Shown here one piece after another: positions 31,791 through 39,834 of a DNA stretch of 64,000 bases (positions are counted from its first letter, which is position 1; every line of letters begins with the position of its first letter). A program made the translations under genes and the position numbers. A model generated the notes under the pieces. It made no database searches. It was not told the origin of the DNA and saw nothing but the letters and a program-made list of their open reading frames with translations. The stretch covers positions 682,001 to 746,000 of the forward strand of contig OY969812.1 in the NCBI GenBank assembly GCA_963703335.1, given 5' to 3'. Source of the stretch: VRUE01 sp963703335. GTDB lineage: Bacteria; Actinomycetota; Thermoleophilia; Solirubrobacterales; 70-9.

Positions 31791-32465
31791 GTGAGCGAGG
31801 GCTACATCCCAGCACTTCGCTTCCACTCCCTGACGCGGCTGTATGACCCGGCGATCCGCCTGACCACGCGCGAGCAGACGTTCAAGGGACGGCTGCTCGC
31901 ACAAGCAGCTCCCCGCCCAGGTAGCCGCGTGCTCGACCTTGGCTGCGGCACTGGAACGCTTGCAATCGAGGTCAAGCGCAAGCACTCCGGGGCCGAGGTG
32001 GTCGGCCTCGACGCCGACCCGGAGATCCTCGAACGCGCCCGCACCAAGGTCGCCCGGGCGGGGCTCGACATGCAGCTCGACCGTGGCTTCTCCACCGAGC
32101 TTCCCTACGAGCCCGATTCCTTCGACCGTGTCCTCTCGACCCTCTTCTTCCATCATCTGACCTCTGCCGACAAGAAGCTGACGGCGGGTGAGGTCGTGCG
32201 GGTCCTCAAACCCGGCGGCGAGTTGCATGTCGCCGATTGGGGCCGACCGTCAGATCCGCTGATGTGGGCGCTGTTCGGCCTGGTAAGGCTCGGCGACGGA
32301 GTCGAGCAGACACGCGACAACGCCGCTGGTGCGCTGCCGCAGATCTTCGAGGCCGCGGGCCTCGAAGGCGCGGCGCAGACCGATCGCCTGCGCACGCTCT
32401 TTGGGACGCTTGCCCTCTACCGTGCCCGCAAGCCGCTCGGCGATACTCCTACACTGCGTCGGTGA
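31791..32465 (+). CDS. class I SAM-dependent methyltransferase
   Basis: The 224-residue enzyme has motif I VLDLGCGTGTLAIEV, an acidic residue after beta-2 (VVGLDADPEILERAR) and a motif-4-like STLFFHHL. It starts with GTG nine bases after the permease stop. The C-terminal half matches the truncated copy at 53983-54339 closely (GGEL..ADWGRP.DPLM, TDRLRT..GT..LYRA). Its place between a YHS permease and a copper ATPase is unusual; the acceptor is unknown and could be a lipid, quinone or metalloid. Confidence 0.82.
   Translation: MSEGYIPALRFHSLTRLYDPAIRLTTREQTFKGRLLAQAAPRPGSRVLDLGCGTGTLAIEVKRKHSGAEVVGLDADPEILERARTKVARAGLDMQLDRGFSTELPYEPDSFDRVLSTLFFHHLTSADKKLTAGEVVRVLKPGGELHVADWGRPSDPLMWALFGLVRLGDGVEQTRDNAAGALPQIFEAAGLEGAAQTDRLRTLFGTLALYRARKPLGDTPTLRR
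32448..32462 (+). promoter_or_regulatory. BlaI/CopY-type box before the P1B ATPase
   Basis: CCTAC-ACTGC-GTCGG lies at the very end of the methyltransferase gene, 50 bases upstream of the ATPase start. It has one changed base per right half relative to the best boxes, the same change seen at 35531 and 37630. Confidence 0.6.
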
Positions 32466-32511
32466 GGAGCGAGGCAACGGCGATGCAAACGACTTCCAAG
32501 GCGGTGGTTTG

Positions 32512-34920
32512 GTGAGCTCTCCGCCCTCGGAGGACGGACTCGCCACCGCCGTCCTCGAGGCGAGCGGGATGCTGCGCGCCTCCGAAAAGAGCGTGGTCGA
32601 GGCTGCGGTCGGCCGCCGGCCTGGGGTGAAAGAGGTCGATGCCAACCCGGTGGCCCAGACGGCCACCGTCTCCTATGACCCGAACGTCACCTCGGTCGAG
32701 GAGCTTCGCCGCTGGGTAACCGACTGCGGCTATCACTGCGCCGGGCAGTCGGTCCCCGAGCACATCTGCGACCCGCTGATGGAGCCCGGGCCCCAGGCGC
32801 CGGAGCAGCCCGCCGCGATTGCGGAGCCCCCCGCTATGACGCCGGAGGAGGCGATGGGGCACGGTGGCCACGAGGAGATGTCGATGGCGGCGATGGTCGC
32901 CGACATGCGAAACCGCTTCCTGGTGGCAGCGCTCTTCTCGATCCCGATCCTGCTCTGGTCGAAGATAGGCTCAGACGTCTTCGGCTTCCACGCCGGGGTG
33001 CCCTTCGGCCTGCGCGAGGACGTCTTCACCCTGATCCTCAGCCTGCCGGTGATCTTCTACTCCTGCTCGATCTTCTTCACCGGCGCGGTACGCGCCCTCC
33101 GCGCCCGCACTCTGGACATGATGGTCCTCGTCGCCGTCGCCGTCGGCGCCGGGTGGGGCTACTCGGTGGTCGTGACCTTCACCGGCGGGGGTGAGGTCTT
33201 CTTCGAGGCGGCCAGTGTGCTCGCCTCCTTCGTCCTGCTCGGGCACTGGTTCGAGATGCGCGCCCGCGGCGGCGCCAACGATGCGATCCATACCCTGCTC
33301 GACCTGGCGCCGCCGAAGGCGCTGGTGATACGCGACGGCGAGACGATAGAGGTATCGACGGCGGAGGTCGTGGTCGACGACCTGTTGCTCGTGCGGCCGG
33401 GGGCGAAGATCGCCGTCGACGGCCTGGTCGAGGAGGGCGAGAGCGAGGTCGACGAGTCGATGGTCACTGGCGAGAGCCTGCCGGTCCACAAGCAGCCCGG
33501 CTCCGAGGTGATCGGGGCGACGATTAATTCGAACGGCACGCTGCAAGTGCGGGCGACCAAGGTCGGCGCCGACACCGCACTCGCCCAGATCGTGAAGCTC
33601 GTCCAGGAGGCCCAGAACTCGAAGGCGCCGGGGCAGAAGCTCGCCGACCGCGCCGCCTTCTGGCTCGTCTTCGTTGCCTTGGTCGGCGGCGGCCTGACTC
33701 TGGCGGCCTGGTTGCTGTTCAGCAGCGAACCAGCTTCGGCCGCGATCCTCTTCGCGATAACGGTCGTAGTCGTCACCTGCCCGGATGCGCTCGGGCTGGC
33801 GACCCCGACGGCGATCATGGTCGGCACTGGCCTCGGCGCCAAACGCGGCGTCTTGTTCAAGAGCGCGATCGCCCTCGAAACGTCGGCGCGGATCGACACC
33901 GTCGTCATGGACAAGACGGGCACCCTGACCAAGGGGGAACCCGAGGTCACCGACGTCATCGTCGAGGGCATCGGGGAGGCGGAGCTGCTGCGCCTGACCG
34001 CCGCGGTCGAGCGCCTCTCCGAGCACCCGCTGGCCGAGGCAATCGTGAGGCGGGCAGAGGTAGATGGCGGCTCCGAGGCGGATGCAGAGCAGTTCGAGAA
34101 CGTTCCCGGCCACGGCGCGATCGCGACGGTCGATGGGCACCGGATCGCGGTCGGTAATCGCCGCCTGATGGATCAGCAGGGAATCGGACTCGATGCCCTG
34201 GCGAGCAGCCGCGAAGAGATTGCCGCAGGCGGGAGAACCGTTGTGATCGTCGGCATAGATGGCCGGGCTGCAGGGCTGATCGGGATCGCCGATGCCGCCC
34301 GTCCGACCTCGGCGCCCGCCGTCGCGGCGCTGCATGAGGCCGAGGTCGAGGTGGTGATGCTGACCGGCGACAACGAGGCAACGGCAAAGCGGATCGCCGA
34401 GCAGCTCGGGATCGACACGGTGATCGCCGAGGTTCTGCCCGGAGACAAGGCGGCGAAGATCGCCGAGCTGCAGGATGGTGGACGCAAGGTGGCGATGGTC
34501 GGCGATGGTGTCAACGACGCGCCCGCTCTCGCCCAGGCAGACCTCGGGATCGCGATCGGCGCCGGCACCGACGTCGCGATCGAGACCGCAGATGTAGTGC
34601 TGATGCGTTCCGATCCGCTTGATGTGCCGACCGCCTTGGCGGTCGGCCGTGGGACCCTGCGAAAAATGCACCAGAACCTGGGCTGGGCGATCGGCTACAA
34701 CTCGATCGCCCTGCCGATCGCTGCCGGGGTCTTCCAGCCTTCCCTGGGCCTTGTGCTGCGTCCCGAGATCGCGGCGCTGTCGATGTCGGGGTCCAGCTTC
34801 ATCGTCGCGGTTAATGCGTTGATGCTGAAGCGGCTTCGGTTGCCGGCCGAGCCCGATGCCGACGAGGCGAGTGACGATGGCACGGCGAACGCCCGCCTGA
34901 CGCTCTCTAGCGATTCTTGA
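32512..34920 (+). CDS. P1B-type heavy-metal ATPase with CPD motif
   Basis: The 802-residue ATPase has an N-terminal HMA-like domain in which the CxxC metal motif is absent (ASGMLRASEKS in its place), a Met/His-rich linker (GHGGHEEMSMAAM), eight membrane segments, TGES, the phosphorylation motif DKTGT (Asp467), SEHPL and GDGVNDAPAL. The transmembrane metal motif reads CPD (Cys423-Asp425), not the usual CPC, CPH or SPC, while the last helices keep the YN and MSGSS elements seen in Cu(I) pumps. GTG 32512 is the most likely start. It is the third gene of the CsoR operon and also has its own BlaI-type box, so it is probably a copper exporter with altered coordination. Confidence 0.9.
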   Translation: MSSPPSEDGLATAVLEASGMLRASEKSVVEAAVGRRPGVKEVDANPVAQTATVSYDPNVTSVEELRRWVTDCGYHCAGQSVPEHICDPLMEPGPQAPEQPAAIAEPPAMTPEEAMGHGGHEEMSMAAMVADMRNRFLVAALFSIPILLWSKIGSDVFGFHAGVPFGLREDVFTLILSLPVIFYSCSIFFTGAVRALRARTLDMMVLVAVAVGAGWGYSVVVTFTGGGEVFFEAASVLASFVLLGHWFEMRARGGANDAIHTLLDLAPPKALVIRDGETIEVSTAEVVVDDLLLVRPGAKIAVDGLVEEGESEVDESMVTGESLPVHKQPGSEVIGATINSNGTLQVRATKVGADTALAQIVKLVQEAQNSKAPGQKLADRAAFWLVFVALVGGGLTLAAWLLFSSEPASAAILFAITVVVVTCPDALGLATPTAIMVGTGLGAKRGVLFKSAIALETSARIDTVVMDKTGTLTKGEPEVTDVIVEGIGEAELLRLTAAVERLSEHPLAEAIVRRAEVDGGSEADAEQFENVPGHGAIATVDGHRIAVGNRRLMDQQGIGLDALASSREEIAAGGRTVVIVGIDGRAAGLIGIADAARPTSAPAVAALHEAEVEVVMLTGDNEATAKRIAEQLGIDTVIAEVLPGDKAAKIAELQDGGRKVAMVGDGVNDAPALAQADLGIAIGAGTDVAIETADVVLMRSDPLDVPTALAVGRGTLRKMHQNLGWAIGYNSIALPIAAGVFQPSLGLVLRPEIAALSMSGSSFIVAVNALMLKRLRLPAEPDADEASDDGTANARLTLSSDS

Positions 34921-35473
34921 AATCGACCGCGACCGGAGCGCGCTCGGCGGCATCCTCGATCTCGAAGAACTCCCGCGGCTGAAAGTTGCCCTGCTTGGCG
35001 ATGATCGAGTTGGGGAAGACCTGGATCTTCGTGTTGAAGGCCTGCACATCTGAGTTGTAGGTGTCGCGCGAAGCCTGGATCCGGTGCTCGATCTCGGTCA
35101 GGTTGGCCGACAGCTGCTGGAAGTTCTCGGTGGCGCGCAGTTGGGGGTAGTTCTCCGCAACGGCCCGCAGGTCGACGAGTGCCGCGGTGAGCTGCTGCTC
35201 AGCCTGCGCAGCTTGCCCTGCGCCATGCGCGGCCATGGCGCCGGCACGCGCTTCGGCCACCTTCTCGAAGACGTGCTTCTCGTGCGAGGCATAGCCCTTG
35301 ACCGTCTCGACCAGGTTGGGAACCAGGTCGTGACGGCGCTTGAGCTGCACATCAATTCCGCTCCAGGCCTCCTCGCAACGGTTGCGGGCGCCGATGATCG
35401 AGTTCCTGATCCCAATAAGGGAAAGAACGGCGATGACGATCAGGACGGCAACGATGCCGAGGGCAATTGCCAT
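34907..35473 (-). CDS. LemA family protein
   Basis: The 188-residue product has an N-terminal membrane anchor (ALGIVAVLIVIAVLSLIGI) and the LemA helical bundle (NRCEEAWSGIDVQLKRRHDLVPNLVETV..., ATENFQQLSANLTEIE, VFPNSIIAKQGNFQPREFF). LemA proteins are inner-membrane proteins of uncertain function, often linked to membrane stress and HtpX. ATG 35473 with GGAGGCAC upstream is preferred over a much longer frame reaching 36775. A box-like repeat at 35531 lies 58 bases upstream. The 3' end overlaps the convergent ATPase gene by 14 bases. Confidence 0.9.
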   Translation of the reverse strand: MAIALGIVAVLIVIAVLSLIGIRNSIIGARNRCEEAWSGIDVQLKRRHDLVPNLVETVKGYASHEKHVFEKVAEARAGAMAAHGAGQAAQAEQQLTAALVDLRAVAENYPQLRATENFQQLSANLTEIEHRIQASRDTYNSDVQAFNTKIQVFPNSIIAKQGNFQPREFFEIEDAAERAPVAVDFKNR

Positions 35474-35530
35474 TGTGCCTCCGTCTGCCTTGGGGCCGGT
35501 CGGTGCTCCGAGCAATTCTAACGCGTCGCT

Positions 35531-35545
35531 CCTACGCGCTGTCGG
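35531..35545. promoter_or_regulatory. BlaI/CopY-type box, variant
   Basis: CCTAC-GCGCT-GTCGG lies between the divergent lemA-like gene and the membrane-anchored hypothetical gene. Left half and spacer are identical to the best box at 27935; one base differs in the right half. Confidence 0.55.
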
Positions 35546-35620
35546 GGTTTGCGGCGCGTCCGACACCCGCTCGCGAGCCTTCTTCACACGACCTTCGCAT
35601 CCAGTGCCGACACTCTTTTC

Positions 35621-36055
35621 GTGAGTCCTGTCGACCGAGGAAAGAGAACCAAAGGCCTGGCCTTGGCTGCTGCCCTCGCCATAGCGATAGCAGCGACCAG
35701 CGGCTTCCTCCTCATCTCGAACGGCGGCGGGCGGGCCTCGGGCGAACAGGCCTCGGCCCGCAGCGGGGCGAGTCGGCTGCGTACCGTGCTGGTGAGCACC
35801 GGCCGCGAACCGGCTCCCTCCACACCGGGCCACGTCCTCAACGCCCTCCGAGTCAAGGGCGTCCTCCCCACCACCCGGATGCGAGCCACCGTGGTCAGCG
35901 ACCGAAACTGCGCTCCCGACGCCCAGGGCATCTCGCGCTGCACCAACGCCCTGCGTGTATCCGGCAACCGCCTCCTGACGGTGCGACACCCACATCGCAT
36001 GATGGAGGTTCCATGCCTCGAACCGGGCGAGCGGGTATGGGTCGAGGGCGCCTGA
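35621..36055 (+). CDS. membrane-anchored or secreted protein of unknown function
   Basis: The product is about 144 residues from GTG 35621, with a signal or anchor helix (GLALAAALAIAIAATSGFLLI) and an exported domain containing three cysteines (NCAPDAQGISRCTNAL and EVPCLEPGE). A HPHRMM stretch near the C terminus gives a His/Met cluster of the sort that binds copper, but no family is recognised. It faces the lemA-like gene across a box variant and is followed by a strong terminator. A longer frame to 35549 lacks coding character. Confidence 0.6.
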   Translation: MSPVDRGKRTKGLALAAALAIAIAATSGFLLISNGGGRASGEQASARSGASRLRTVLVSTGREPAPSTPGHVLNALRVKGVLPTTRMRATVVSDRNCAPDAQGISRCTNALRVSGNRLLTVRHPHRMMEVPCLEPGERVWVEGA

Positions 36056-36060
36056 ATGGC

Positions 36061-36083
36061 GACGCCCCAATCGCGGGGGCGTC
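36061..36083. terminator. stem-loop between convergent genes
   Basis: GACGCCCC and GGGGCGTC form a perfect eight-base-pair stem directly after the hypothetical gene and before the convergent spermidine-synthase-like gene end. Confidence 0.7.
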
Positions 36084-36093
36084 CCCTGATCGC

Positions 36094-37611
36094 TCAACGC
36101 CCATTGGCGTAGCCGAGGATCGACCGATCGACTAGCCACTCCACAGGTGCCCGGTCGTCGGTGTAGACCTCGCCGCCCGGGAGCCGGGGCGCCAGCTGCC
36201 CTGCCGCTCGCCTCGCGAGCCGGCGCACCTCCGGCGACATGGCTCGGCTCGCGAGGCGCAACCGGCGGGCGGAGACCTGCCCATCGCTGGCGATCAGCAG
36301 CGTGTTCACCGGCTCGATCGGGTCTCGTCGGACGATCGGGAAGACGGCCGCCAGCGTGCGTCCTAGCACCCGCTCCAGGTCGTTGTTGCCCTCGGGGTGT
36401 CCGACATTCACGATCACCGTGCCTCCCGGCATCAGGCGGTCGCGCGCCTGTTCGAAGAACTCCCGCGTGGTCAGGTAGAAGGGGATGTAGGGCTGGCGAT
36501 AGACGTCGACCATGATCGCGTCGTAGCGGCGGTCGGTGCTGGCGAGGAACGGCCGCGCGTCCTCCGTGTAGGTGCGCATCCGGGCGTTTCGCATACCGAA
36601 GTAGCGGCGGCCGAGCGAGGTCAGCTCGCCGTCGATCTCGACGGCGTCGAATCGAGTTGGGGGAAGGTAGTGCCCATAGGCTCGCGCGACCGATCCCGCG
36701 GCATTCCCCAACATGAGGACGCGGCGCGGCATGCGAGCGCTGGCGCTGAACGGCAGCACCAGGTAGCCGTCCCAATAATCGCCGGTGAGATAGCTACCGG
36801 GGCGATAGAGCGAATGCACCGCCTGTCCCTCGTTCAATTCGAGCACGCGGTCGCCCCCGGCACGTTCGACGACCCGGACGTACTGGTATGGCGTCTCGTC
36901 TTCGAACAGGACGCGCCCGTCGGCTGCGCCCTTTACGGCTCCCACGGGCAAGACAACCATCACGGCAAGAACCGCGGGCAATGGCACGAAGCGCCAGCCG
37001 AGGCCCCAAGCCGCGACCAGGGCCAAGGCCAGGGCGAACGCAAGGAAGGTGCGCTGGGTGCCGGCGAAGGGGATCAACAGCAGCGCAGAGAGCATCGTCC
37101 CCGCCAGCGAGCCGGCGGTGGAAACGGCATAGAGACGTCCGGCCACCTCTCCGGAGCGCTCGATGTCGGAGACAGCGAGCCGGATCGCATAGGGAGCGGC
37201 GGCACCGAGCAGCATCACTGGAACGGAGATGAGCACCAGCACACCGAGCAGAGAGCCCAGGAAAGCGCCGGCCTGAACGGCATCCAGGGCGTCGACGGAG
37301 GCCCGCAGGAAAGGTCGCGCCGCAAAGGGAGCGATCGAAAGCAGCACTGCGGCGCTCATCACGATCAAGCAGAGCCCGCGCAAGTCAGGATGGCGGTCGG
37401 CGAAGCGACCACCGAGCCAATAGCCGACCGAGAGCGCCACCAAGACGACGCCAATCGTGTTCGCCCAGACGATCGTCGAGGCACCGAAAAACGGCGCCAA
37501 CAGCCGTGCGGCCGCAATCTCCGCCCCGAGGCTGGCCGAGCCGACGACGAACACGAGCACCAACAGAAAGGGCGCGGCGGCGCGGCGGCTCGGTGCCTTG
37601 TCCGTTTGCAT
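36094..37611 (-). CDS. fused membrane-domain/spermidine synthase-like protein
   Basis: The 505-residue protein has an N-terminal half with about seven membrane segments (LVLVFVVGSASLGAEIAAARLLAPFFG at the start) and a C-terminal Rossmann domain of the spermidine synthase type (RVLMLGNAAGSVARAYG, FDAVEIDGELTSLGRRYF, DARPFLASTDRRYDAIMVDVY). This architecture is widespread in actinobacteria, often annotated as a fused MFS/spermidine synthase; true aminopropyl transfer is unproven. The ATG is 18 bases from a box-like repeat at 37630. It is not part of the operon that ends at 37653. Confidence 0.87.
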   Translation of the reverse strand: MQTDKAPSRRAAAPFLLVLVFVVGSASLGAEIAAARLLAPFFGASTIVWANTIGVVLVALSVGYWLGGRFADRHPDLRGLCLIVMSAAVLLSIAPFAARPFLRASVDALDAVQAGAFLGSLLGVLVLISVPVMLLGAAAPYAIRLAVSDIERSGEVAGRLYAVSTAGSLAGTMLSALLLIPFAGTQRTFLAFALALALVAAWGLGWRFVPLPAVLAVMVVLPVGAVKGAADGRVLFEDETPYQYVRVVERAGGDRVLELNEGQAVHSLYRPGSYLTGDYWDGYLVLPFSASARMPRRVLMLGNAAGSVARAYGHYLPPTRFDAVEIDGELTSLGRRYFGMRNARMRTYTEDARPFLASTDRRYDAIMVDVYRQPYIPFYLTTREFFEQARDRLMPGGTVIVNVGHPEGNNDLERVLGRTLAAVFPIVRRDPIEPVNTLLIASDGQVSARRLRLASRAMSPEVRRLARRAAGQLAPRLPGGEVYTDDRAPVEWLVDRSILGYANGR

Positions 37612-37629
37612 TTGACCGACGCCAGAAAT

Positions 37630-37644
37630 CCTACGAGGTGTCGG
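37630..37644. promoter_or_regulatory. BlaI/CopY-type box, variant
   Basis: CCTAC-GAGGT-GTCGG lies 18 bases upstream of the spermidine-synthase-like gene start and just beyond the end of the long minus-strand operon. Confidence 0.5.
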
Positions 37645-37652
37645 TGAGAGGG

Positions 37653-38399
37653 TCAGGCGCTGCGCCCGACAGCCCGGCGCAAGACAACGAAGACCGCGAC
37701 GCCAAGCACCGTCAGCCAGGCAAGACTCAGGAACAACTCGCCGCCCGCATCGAACGTCGACGAGAAGGCGCCGTCGTACATCATCCGCGAAGGTCCGTAG
37801 CCGGGCAGGAGGACTGCCAGGGACCCGGGAGTGGTGTGGAACATCGGGCTCTGCACCACCCCCAGGTCCGTCATCACCAAGAAGAGGATCAGGTAGGTGG
37901 CGCCGAGCTTGTCGAGCACGGCTCCGGCGAGCGCGCCGATCGATCCGTAGATCAACCCGATCAGAGCAAGCGCACCGATCATCGGCAGCCAGGAGGCGGC
38001 GGTGAAGTTGTACGCAGTCACCGCAGCCGCGACGGCGACGACGAGAGCGGTTGCGCAGACGAGAACCGCCACCCGGGCGACGACGGTCTCGCCGGGTCGG
38101 AAGCCGGCGAGCACGAGGCGACGATCTCCGTCGAGCGCGGACTGCATGACGAAGACGCCCACCAAGGCAACGGTGAAGGCGACGGTGAGGCCGCCCATCC
38201 CGGCGCCGTGCAGGTCGCGCATGTTGGTCGTCACCATGACCCCACCGGGGAGGCCGATCTGGCGCGCGGTCGGCAGCGTCTCGGCGATGCTGCGCGTGAT
38301 CACGTAGGCGGGGATGATCACCAGCAAGATCAAGACCAGCGGACGACGCAGCTGGTCGCGGAAGGCCATCGCGGTTGCCGTACGTGCCCGCAGCAGCAT
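37653..38399 (-). CDS. ABC-2 type transporter permease (distal)
   Basis: The 248-residue membrane protein has six segments of the ABC-2 exporter fold (LVLILLVIIPAYVITRSIAETLP in the first, GLTVAFTVALVGVFVMQSALDGDRRL later, LILFLVMTDLGVVQSP near the fifth). Start ATG 38399 lies two bases after the stop of a second permease gene. With that permease and the ATPase at 39109-39834 it forms a complete ABC exporter at the end of the eleven-gene minus-strand operon. Substrate unknown; the operon context suggests copper, a copper carrier or a lipid. Confidence 0.85.
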   Translation of the reverse strand: MLLRARTATAMAFRDQLRRPLVLILLVIIPAYVITRSIAETLPTARQIGLPGGVMVTTNMRDLHGAGMGGLTVAFTVALVGVFVMQSALDGDRRLVLAGFRPGETVVARVAVLVCATALVVAVAAAVTAYNFTAASWLPMIGALALIGLIYGSIGALAGAVLDKLGATYLILFLVMTDLGVVQSPMFHTTPGSLAVLLPGYGPSRMMYDGAFSSTFDAGGELFLSLAWLTVLGVAVFVVLRRAVGRSA

Positions 38400-38401
38400 C
38401 G

Positions 38402-39136
38402 CTAGACCCTCGTCCTTGCCGCGAACCAGAACGCCGCCAGCGCCACCGCGAGAGCTCCGAGCGCGACGGCGGCCGCGCCGACCCAATCGCCTCCCGGCGA
38501 GCCCTGGCCGCCGCCAGCGGCGATCAACAGGTTGGCCGCGTTTCGCGTGGGCGTCACCGCCACCAGCCCGTTGCTGGTCATCTGCGGTCCCGAGAAGGCG
38601 TCGACCGAGAAGATCAGCATCACCAACAGCGATCCCTCCAGCTGGCCCTTGACGAAGGCGCCGATCAGGGCGCCGATGCCGATGTAGATCGCGGCGAAGG
38701 TGAAGATCGCGACCGCGGCATGGAACGGGTGCCCGATGCCACTGCGAAGCCACAGGGTCAGGAAGGCGACGGCGCTGATCGTGATGCCGATCGCCAGGGC
38801 GGCGAGGATGCGCGAGACGGCGACTCGGACCGGGCCGAGCCCGGCCGCGGCGAGGCGGCGGTCGGCGCCACGCGAGGAGGAGACCTGAAAGAAGGCGAGC
38901 GTGCCGGAGAGGAAGGCGGCCGCCCAGCCGGCACTGATCGCGGTCGCCGACTGGCTGGCCAGGGTGCCGCCGAGCGCCTTGGCGAAGTCGCCGAGGACGC
39001 TGGCGAAGATGAGGACGAAGAAGGCGGGGATCGCAACCAGCAGGGCCAGCGTCAGCGGCGCCCGCAGATGCTCGCGGACGAAGGCGGTGCTGGTTGGCAG
39101 CGCCACGCTCAGCACGTGCAGATCCGCCCTTCGCAC
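38402..39136 (-). CDS. ABC-2 type transporter permease (proximal)
   Basis: The 244-residue permease has six membrane segments with the ABC-2 pattern (LTLALLVAIPAFFVLIFASVL, AGWAAAFLSGTLAFFQVSSSRGADRRL, ISAVAFLTLWLRSG, LLVMLIFSVDAFSGPQM). The GTG start at 39136 overlaps the ATPase gene by 28 bases; a later GTG at 39115 would reduce the overlap. It shares the GADRRL/GDRRL cytoplasmic loop with the neighbouring permease, which indicates that the two subunits are paralogues forming a heterodimer. Confidence 0.85.
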   Translation of the reverse strand: MRRADLHVLSVALPTSTAFVREHLRAPLTLALLVAIPAFFVLIFASVLGDFAKALGGTLASQSATAISAGWAAAFLSGTLAFFQVSSSRGADRRLAAAGLGPVRVAVSRILAALAIGITISAVAFLTLWLRSGIGHPFHAAVAIFTFAAIYIGIGALIGAFVKGQLEGSLLVMLIFSVDAFSGPQMTSNGLVAVTPTRNAANLLIAAGGGQGSPGGDWVGAAAVALGALAVALAAFWFAARTRV

Positions 39137-39834
39137 AGTTCATACATCCGGTCCAGGCGCTCGCGCTCGGCGAGCAGGTGGGAGACGATCAGGATGCCCA
39201 TGCCGGCGTCGCGGCGGCGCTCGCTCATCTCCCAGAAGCGCAGGTAGGTCTCCCAATCGAAACCGGAGTAGGGCTCGTCGAGGAGCAGGAGTTCGGGCTC
39301 GTGCATCAGCGAGATCGCCAGATTCAGCTTCTGGCGCGTGCCCCCAGAGAGCTCCTCCACCCGGTAGGTGCGGTACTTGGCGAACTGCAGCTCCTCGAGC
39401 AGTCCGCCGACGGCGTCTTCGCGCTGCTCATCCTCCAGGCCATAGGCGCGCCCGTAGAGCTGGAAATGCTCATCGACCGTGAGCTTCTCCCACACCATAG
39501 GAAGCTGCGGGCAATAGCCAAGCCGATCGGGTCGATCGACCTCCCCCCCGTCGCGCTTCAAAAGGCCGACGACGATCTGCATCAGGGTGCTCTTGCCCGA
39601 GCCGTTCTCGCCGACTAGGCCGACCAGCTCGCCGGGCGCGACCTCCAGGCTCGCTCCCTTCAGCACCTCGATCGTCCGTCGCATCGGCCAGATGCCACGG
39701 TGAAAACTCTTCTCCACCCCCTCGACCCGCAGGACGTACTTCGCCCGTGTGGGCCCTTCGGCGCTCGCCCGGGGGGACACCCTCGTGCCATCGGCTGCCA
39801 CTGCCATTTGTTGCTCACCGTCCATTTCAGACAC
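39109..39834 (-). CDS. ABC transporter ATP-binding protein
   Basis: The 241-residue ATPase has Walker A GENGSGKST, a Q-loop (YCPQLPMVW), signature LSGGTRQKL, Walker B LLLLDEP and a switch histidine in IVSHLLAERE. A 35-residue polar leader precedes the domain. It overlaps the flavin oxidoreductase gene by eight bases and the permease gene by 28, so the exporter genes are translationally coupled. The family is the drug/natural-product exporter ATPases. Confidence 0.92.
   Translation of the reverse strand: MSEMDGEQQMAVAADGTRVSPRASAEGPTRAKYVLRVEGVEKSFHRGIWPMRRTIEVLKGASLEVAPGELVGLVGENGSGKSTLMQIVVGLLKRDGGEVDRPDRLGYCPQLPMVWEKLTVDEHFQLYGRAYGLEDEQREDAVGGLLEELQFAKYRTYRVEELSGGTRQKLNLAISLMHEPELLLLDEPYSGFDWETYLRFWEMSERRRDAGMGILIVSHLLAERERLDRMYELCEGRICTC

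Noticed and set aside
34907..36775. 622-residue frame including LemA at its end
   Set aside because: Only the last 188 residues match a family and have a ribosome site; the rest is an antisense or shifted reading of neighbouring genes.
37653..39143. 496-residue frame covering two permease genes
   Set aside because: The first half is a shifted reading of the proximal permease; real starts with ribosome context lie at 38399 and 39136.
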